A stretch of 8,624 bases of DNA from Aquificaceae bacterium (lineage in GTDB: Bacteria; Aquificota; Aquificia; Aquificales; Aquificaceae), in contig WFOY01000060.1 of the NCBI GenBank assembly GCA_015487835.1, positions 1-8,624 on the forward strand. Reading direction: 5' to 3'. A program made the position numbers and the translations under genes. Below the pieces are notes generated by a model. That model saw nothing but the letters and a program-made list of their open reading frames with translations, was not told the DNA's origin and searched no databases. Below are positions 5,721-8,624 of the stretch, one piece after another (the first letter of the stretch is position 1; each line of letters begins with the position of its first letter).

Positions 5721-5922
5721 GGTTCAGGATCAGCGTCAAGATAAGGCTGATCAGAAGGGACGTTACTATAGGAAAGTAGAAGGTAAAGTTGTCCCTCTTC
5801 ACAACTATGTCCCCCGGCAGTCTTCCTATACCGAGGGGCAACTTTTCCAAGAACATGAGTGCGATCCCAACGAGGAGAAGTACAACCCCAAAAAGCGCCA
5901 GTAGCTTTCCGATCTCAGTCAT
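5698..5922 (-). CDS. DUF2905 small membrane protein
   Basis: 74 residues with two predicted membrane helices (about 8-26 and 50-70) joined by a conserved loop, GIGRLPGDIVVKRDNFTFYFP. That LPGDI plus FTFYFP loop is the hallmark of DUF2905, a widespread family of unknown function often found near cell-envelope or DNA-processing genes. Its ATG overlaps the murD stop in an ATGA junction, so it is probably co-translated with murD. Its 3' end overlaps nusB, which comes from the other side, by 23 bases. Confidence 0.88.
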   Translation of the reverse strand: MTEIGKLLALFGVVLLLVGIALMFLEKLPLGIGRLPGDIVVKRDNFTFYFPIVTSLLISLILTLILNLIFALKR

Positions 5923-7151
5923 CTCTTAAAATAGTTTACTACAAGCCTGTTGAAGACCTCACCCCTCTCAACGTAGCTGGAGAACATGTCGAACGATGCA
6001 CACCCAGGGGAGAACAGCAGGAAGTCTCCGGGGGAGGCCAGCGAGAAGGCTTTTTTAACGGCGTCCTCAAGGGAGTCAGCAACGAACAGTTCCGCCCAGC
6101 CCCTCCAGGCCTCCCGTATCTTCGTTCTGGCCTCACCTATCAGTATCACAGCCTTGGTCTTCTTGGACACGAGATCCCTTAGCTGACCGAAGTCTGCCCC
6201 CTTGTCCTTGCCCCCCGCTATGAGGACTACGGACCTGTCGGGAAAGCTGTCGAGGGCGGATCGGAGCGAGTTAGGTGTTGTTGATTTCGAGTCGTTGTAA
6301 ACCTCAACACCTCCGAAGTTCCCCACCCTCTCGAGTCTGAAGGGGAGGCCCCTGAACTCGGAGAGAACCTCCCTTATCCTGTCGGTGGGAACTCCCTCCA
6401 GATAGGCTACCACCGAGGCGAAGACCGCGTTCGTAAGGTTGTGCTTTCCCCTGATCTTGAGGTCAGAGGTCCTGAAGATCTCCTCACCTTCCATGAGGAC
6501 CCGATCACCCTGGACCCTGACATCACCCGGAACCCTGATCCTCTTGGCAGAGGAGGGTGTTTCGAGGACCTCAGGCTGGAGTGCGTTCAGTATCAGGAGG
6601 TCCTCCTCGGTCTGGTTCTGGAAGATCCTCCGCTTGCTCCTCAGGTAGTCCTCAAGGTCTGGGTGCCAGTCCAGGTGGTCCGGAGAGAAGTTAAGGAAGA
6701 CCCCAACGGAGGGTCTGAAGGTGGATAGAGTTTTCCCCTGAAAGGAGGACATCTCCAAGACCACCGTTCCCTTTGCGTCTCTGAGTACGATCTCTGAGAA
6801 AGGGACACCCACGTTTCCGCCTTCAGGATAGGAGGTCATCAGACTTATAAGCCTTACGGTGGTTGACTTGCCGTCCGTACCCGTAACGGCTATCACCCTG
6901 CCCTCGAAGAACCTCCAAGCGACCTCGATCTCCCCTATAACCTCAAGATCTCTCCTGAGGGCCTCCCTCCAGAGGGGATGGGTGGGGGGTATTCCAGGCG
7001 AGAGCACGACCGTATCAACCGAGCTTACGAATTCCTCCCACCTGTCTCCCCTGGCGTCGTCTCCCGAGAAGACCTTGAAACCTCTGCTTTCAAGGAGCTT
7101 GACAGCTGACCGTCCGCTCCTCCCGAGACCCCAGACAAGGAAGGTTTTCAT
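5919..7151 (-). CDS. murD: UDP-N-acetylmuramoyl-L-alanine--D-glutamate ligase
   Basis: Cytoplasmic Mur ligase that adds D-glutamate to UDP-MurNAc-L-Ala in peptidoglycan synthesis. It has 410 residues, slightly short for the family (about 430-450). The N-terminal UDP-binding domain starts MKTFLVWGLGRSGRSAV. The central ATPase carries GTDGKST (91-97), EMSSFQG (133-139), NFSPDHLDWH (154-163) and YLRSKRRIF, where K173 matches the carbamylated lysine of the E. coli enzyme. The hinge is GKHNLTNA (235-242), and the C-terminal domain has YNDSKSTTPNS (285-295) and SPGCASFDMF (381-390). The ATG at 7151 gives the normal N-terminus; a TTG at 7184 would run almost into the tRNA gene. It lies 36 bases downstream of tRNA-Cys and overlaps DUF2905 by ATGA. 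Confidence 0.97.
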   Translation of the reverse strand: MKTFLVWGLGRSGRSAVKLLESRGFKVFSGDDARGDRWEEFVSSVDTVVLSPGIPPTHPLWREALRRDLEVIGEIEVAWRFFEGRVIAVTGTDGKSTTVRLISLMTSYPEGGNVGVPFSEIVLRDAKGTVVLEMSSFQGKTLSTFRPSVGVFLNFSPDHLDWHPDLEDYLRSKRRIFQNQTEEDLLILNALQPEVLETPSSAKRIRVPGDVRVQGDRVLMEGEEIFRTSDLKIRGKHNLTNAVFASVVAYLEGVPTDRIREVLSEFRGLPFRLERVGNFGGVEVYNDSKSTTPNSLRSALDSFPDRSVVLIAGGKDKGADFGQLRDLVSKKTKAVILIGEARTKIREAWRGWAELFVADSLEDAVKKAFSLASPGDFLLFSPGCASFDMFSSYVERGEVFNRLVVNYFKR

Positions 7152-7187
7152 ACTATCCGCAAGATGATCTGTATGTGCACCCAACAG

Positions 7188-7264
7188 TGGAGGCGACGGG
7201 CGGATTCGAACCGCCGATAAGGGGATTTGCAGTCCCCCGCCTTAGTCCACTCGGCCACGTCGCC
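7188..7264 (-). tRNA. tRNA-Cys (anticodon GCA)
   Basis: A full cloverleaf is readable on the minus strand. Acceptor GGCGACG pairs with CGTCGCC, the D stem is GCC/GGC, the anticodon stem GGGGA/TCCCC encloses loop CTGCAAA with anticodon GCA, the variable loop is five bases, and the T stem GGCGG/CCGCC encloses TTCGAAT. The discriminator is U73, as expected for cysteine tRNA, and the 3' CCA is encoded (7190-7188). It lies between comF and murD, all on the minus strand. Confidence 0.97.
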
Positions 7265-7269
7265 TCAGG

Positions 7270-7281
7270 TATATATTTTAA
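7270..7281 (-). promoter_or_regulatory. Possible -10 region for tRNA-Cys / murD
   Basis: The minus-strand sequence ATTAAAATATAT just before the tRNA contains TAAAAT (10 bases before the tRNA) and TATATA (5 bases before). Either could start transcription at or near the tRNA 5' end. It overlaps the comF stop codon. No clear -35 box is visible. Confidence 0.4.
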
Positions 7282-7925
7282 TCCTCCACCGAGACGAAGT
7301 AAAAGAAAACTTTTTCAGCTCCCAGAGAGATCAACACCACGGCCACCGATACAGCGGTGGACCCCGTGGTCAGGACGTCGTCCACCACAAGCACCCTCTT
7401 ACTGTTAATACGGTCGAGGAAGGAGGGCCTCACCTTAAAGGAACCCTGGACCGCCCGGATCCTGTCCTCCCTCCTCAGACGGGCGAGAGGCCTGGAGTGC
7501 TTAACCCTCACGAGGACCTTATCAAAGTCTAACCCTGTTCCTTCAAGGATCTCCTCGTTTTGGTCGAACCCCCTGGACCAGAACCTCCAAAGGTGAACGG
7601 GAACGAAGGTGACAAGGTCGGGAGATACCTCTTCCACGTACCTACCCAGATCACCGGCTATGGCCCTTCCTAAACGTCTTGCTAAGGGTAGAGCGTGCTT
7701 GAACTTTATGATCCTAAGGATCTCGCCCACAGGACCCCTGTAACTGCCGAAAACCCTGTAACCTGCCACGGGTTCTATCCTGGAAAGGTAAGGAACAGGT
7801 TCGGGTTTGAGACCTCTCAGGCAGTCGTCACAGACGAAGCCCTGGTCCTCTGGTCTAAAGGGAAGGCCACACAGAAGGCACGTGATCTCAACTATGCCCA
7901 AACGGTCAAGAAAACTCCCCAGCAT
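7278..7925 (-). CDS. comF: ComF-family phosphoribosyltransferase-like protein
   Basis: 215 residues. The N-terminal zinc-finger-like motif is C16-x2-C19 and C32-x2-C35 (CLLCG, CDDC). A double-zinc-ribbon plus PRTase layout follows: IIKFKHALPLARRLG, VPVHLWRFWSRGFDQNE, then the PRPP-binding loop VLVVDDVLTTGST (178-190). ComF proteins act in DNA uptake or recombination in competent bacteria; the phosphoribosyl substrate is not established. The ATG at 7925 was chosen because it precedes the zinc motif at normal distance. Longer reading to 8006 would add residues unlike ComF and overlap the divergent membrane-protein gene. The downstream tRNA may be transcribed separately. Confidence 0.9.
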   Translation of the reverse strand: MLGSFLDRLGIVEITCLLCGLPFRPEDQGFVCDDCLRGLKPEPVPYLSRIEPVAGYRVFGSYRGPVGEILRIIKFKHALPLARRLGRAIAGDLGRYVEEVSPDLVTFVPVHLWRFWSRGFDQNEEILEGTGLDFDKVLVRVKHSRPLARLRREDRIRAVQGSFKVRPSFLDRINSKRVLVVDDVLTTGSTAVSVAVVLISLGAEKVFFYFVSVED

Positions 7926-7956
7926 ACCCGGCCCTGTGTTAAAATAAAACCACACA

Positions 7957-7962
7957 TATATT
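7957..7962 (+). promoter_or_regulatory. Possible -10 box (TATATT) for the membrane protein-carB operon
   Basis: TATATT, five of six matches to TATAAT, lies 15 bases before the ATG at 7978 in the 52-base gap to the divergent comF. The ribosome binding site GGGAGGG falls between them. No good -35 box is seen. Confidence 0.35.
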
Positions 7963-7977
7963 GTTAGGGAGGGTTCC

Positions 7978-8241
7978 ATGAGCGGAGAGGATAGGGCAGG
8001 TCCCATAGACTACTTTGTCTTCTTCGTGGTGGTGTTGGGTGCGGTGTACTTCCTGATCACGGGGCAGCCCTTCGATCTCGGGTCCAGGTTCCCTCTGCTG
8101 AACTTGGAGATCCTGAAGTTCTTAGCCCTGCTATCGCTGATAGCAGGATCTTTCTACACCGTGTACCTTGTGATCTCCTCCTTCCTATCCAGCGTTAGGA
8201 AGTTTGAGACCCTGATAAGATCCAGAGACTACAGGAAGTAA
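7978..8241 (+). CDS. Unrecognised small membrane protein (two helices)
   Basis: 87 residues, no family recognised. The charged N-terminus MSGEDRAGPID is followed by a membrane helix (about 12-28, YFVFFVVVLGAVYFLIT). A short loop, GQPFDLGSRFPLLNLE, leads to a second, longer helix (about 45-70, ILKFLALLSLIAGSFYTVYLVISSFL). The tail SSVRKFETLIRSRDYRK is basic, so a cytoplasmic C-terminus is likely. The ATG follows TTAGGGAGGGTTCC, a good ribosome binding site. carB follows after 16 bases on the same strand, suggesting one transcript, though nothing in the protein points to carbamoyl phosphate synthesis. Confidence 0.75.
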   Translation: MSGEDRAGPIDYFVFFVVVLGAVYFLITGQPFDLGSRFPLLNLEILKFLALLSLIAGSFYTVYLVISSFLSSVRKFETLIRSRDYRK

Positions 8242-8257
8242 AATATAGACAGGTCTC

Positions 8258-8608
8258 ATGAAAAAGGGAAAGGTCCTAATACTGGGAAGCGGTCCCAACC
8301 GTATAGGCCAGGGGATAGAGTTCGACTACGCCTGCGTCCACGCTGTCTTCGCAGTCCAGGAGGAGGGGTACGAGGCTATAATGGTGAACTGCAACCCCGA
8401 GACCGTGTCCACGGACTACGACACCGCTGACAAGCTCTACTTCGAACCCATAGTCCTCGAACACGTCCTTGCCATAATAGACAGGGAAAAGCCCGACGGT
8501 GTCTTGCTCCAGTTCGGGGGCCAGACGCCTCTCAAGATCGCCCTCCCCCTGAAGGAAGAAGGGATCAGGATACTCGGGACCCAGCCCAGGACATAGACAG
8601 GTCTGAGG
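8258..8608 (+). CDS. carB: Carbamoyl-phosphate synthase large chain, C-terminal-half gene, partial
   Basis: Part of the enzyme that makes carbamoyl phosphate for pyrimidines and arginine. The first residues, after [10 protein letters not shown], are [20 protein letters not shown] and [23 protein letters not shown]. These are hallmarks of the second (C-terminal, carbamate-phosphorylating) synthetase half; the N-terminal half has IGQACEFDYSG and NSNPATIMTD instead. An ATG directly before this domain means carB is split into two genes, as in Aquifex, with the other half elsewhere. The frame runs to GTQP (codon 110) and then hits TAG at 8594. One frame over, DIDRSE, the normal continuation, appears at 8590-8607, so one base is missing near 8588-8590. 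The genome sequence ends at 8608, where adapter begins. The ribosome binding sequence is weak. Confidence 0.93.
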
Positions 8609-8624
8609 CTGTCTCTTATACACA
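8609..8624 (+). other. Nextera transposase adapter remnant (artefact)
   Basis: CTGTCTCTTATACACA equals the first 16 bases of the 19-base Tn5 mosaic-end adapter used in Nextera libraries (CTGTCTCTTATACACATCT). It interrupts carB mid-codon and is not genomic. The contig end was not trimmed. Confidence 0.97.

Noticed and set aside
7152..7184. Longer murD from a TTG at 7184
   Set aside because: Would add 11 residues absent from MurD and nearly reach the tRNA; the ATG at 7151 gives the standard N-terminus.
7926..8006. Longer comF reaching 8006
   Set aside because: The extra 27 residues do not resemble ComF and overlap the divergent membrane-protein gene, including its ribosome binding site.
8245..8604. 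12-base direct repeat ATAGACAGGTCT at 8245-8256 and 8593-8604
   Set aside because: The second copy encodes IDRS of the expected CarB DIDRSE, so it is explained by the protein; the first copy is in the short gap before carB. Probably coincidence.

Overview
The window looks like a piece of a thermophilic Aquificota (Aquifex-like) genome. The lumazine synthase is 154 residues, the Aquifex length, with the Aquifex catalytic numbering. NusB opens with the Aquifex-like MRYRK. The carbamoyl-phosphate synthase large subunit starts at what is normally its C-terminal half, the split-carB arrangement known from Aquifex. Genes are densely packed, with several 1-44 base overlaps, and use many ATA (Ile) and AGG/AGA (Arg) codons, as expected for a hyperthermophile. 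The genus cannot be told from the sequence. The window behaves like a complete draft contig: it begins inside a gene and ends in 16 bases of Nextera transposase adapter.

Layout. 1-383 (minus): 5' part of homoserine kinase (thrB) with an apparent frameshift. 464-727 (plus): an Nfu-type Fe-S carrier, transcribed towards and overlapping a DinG/XPD-like Fe-S helicase (684-2621, minus). The helicase is translationally coupled to a Tat-exported DsrE-like protein (2621-3145, minus). From the short intergenic region next to that gene, a secreted cupredoxin (3208-3609) and an overlapping exported LolA-like protein (3582-4223) run the other way. 4252-4710 (minus): a short protein resembling half of a sulfur oxygenase reductase. 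4828-5720 (plus): ribH-nusB. 5698-7925 (minus): comF, tRNA-Cys(GCA), murD and a DUF2905 membrane protein. 7978-8608 (plus): an unrecognised two-helix membrane protein, then the C-terminal half of carB, cut by the contig end.

Most of the window is housekeeping: threonine, pyrimidine/arginine and riboflavin synthesis, peptidoglycan, antitermination and Fe-S assembly. The stretch from 2621 to 4710 is the part with possible new biology. It holds a Tat-exported DsrE-like protein, a blue-copper-like protein with an unusual ligand loop, a LolA-like envelope protein and a compact SOR-like protein with Cys, HxxxH and Glu in the SOR order. Together they suggest envelope and cytoplasmic sulfur chemistry in a sulfur-oxidising thermophile; this is inference from domain types and gene order.

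Two frameshifts, in thrB near 256 and in carB near 8589, can each be repaired by adding one G to a G run. They are more likely sequence errors than real gene decay, particularly the one beside the adapter.
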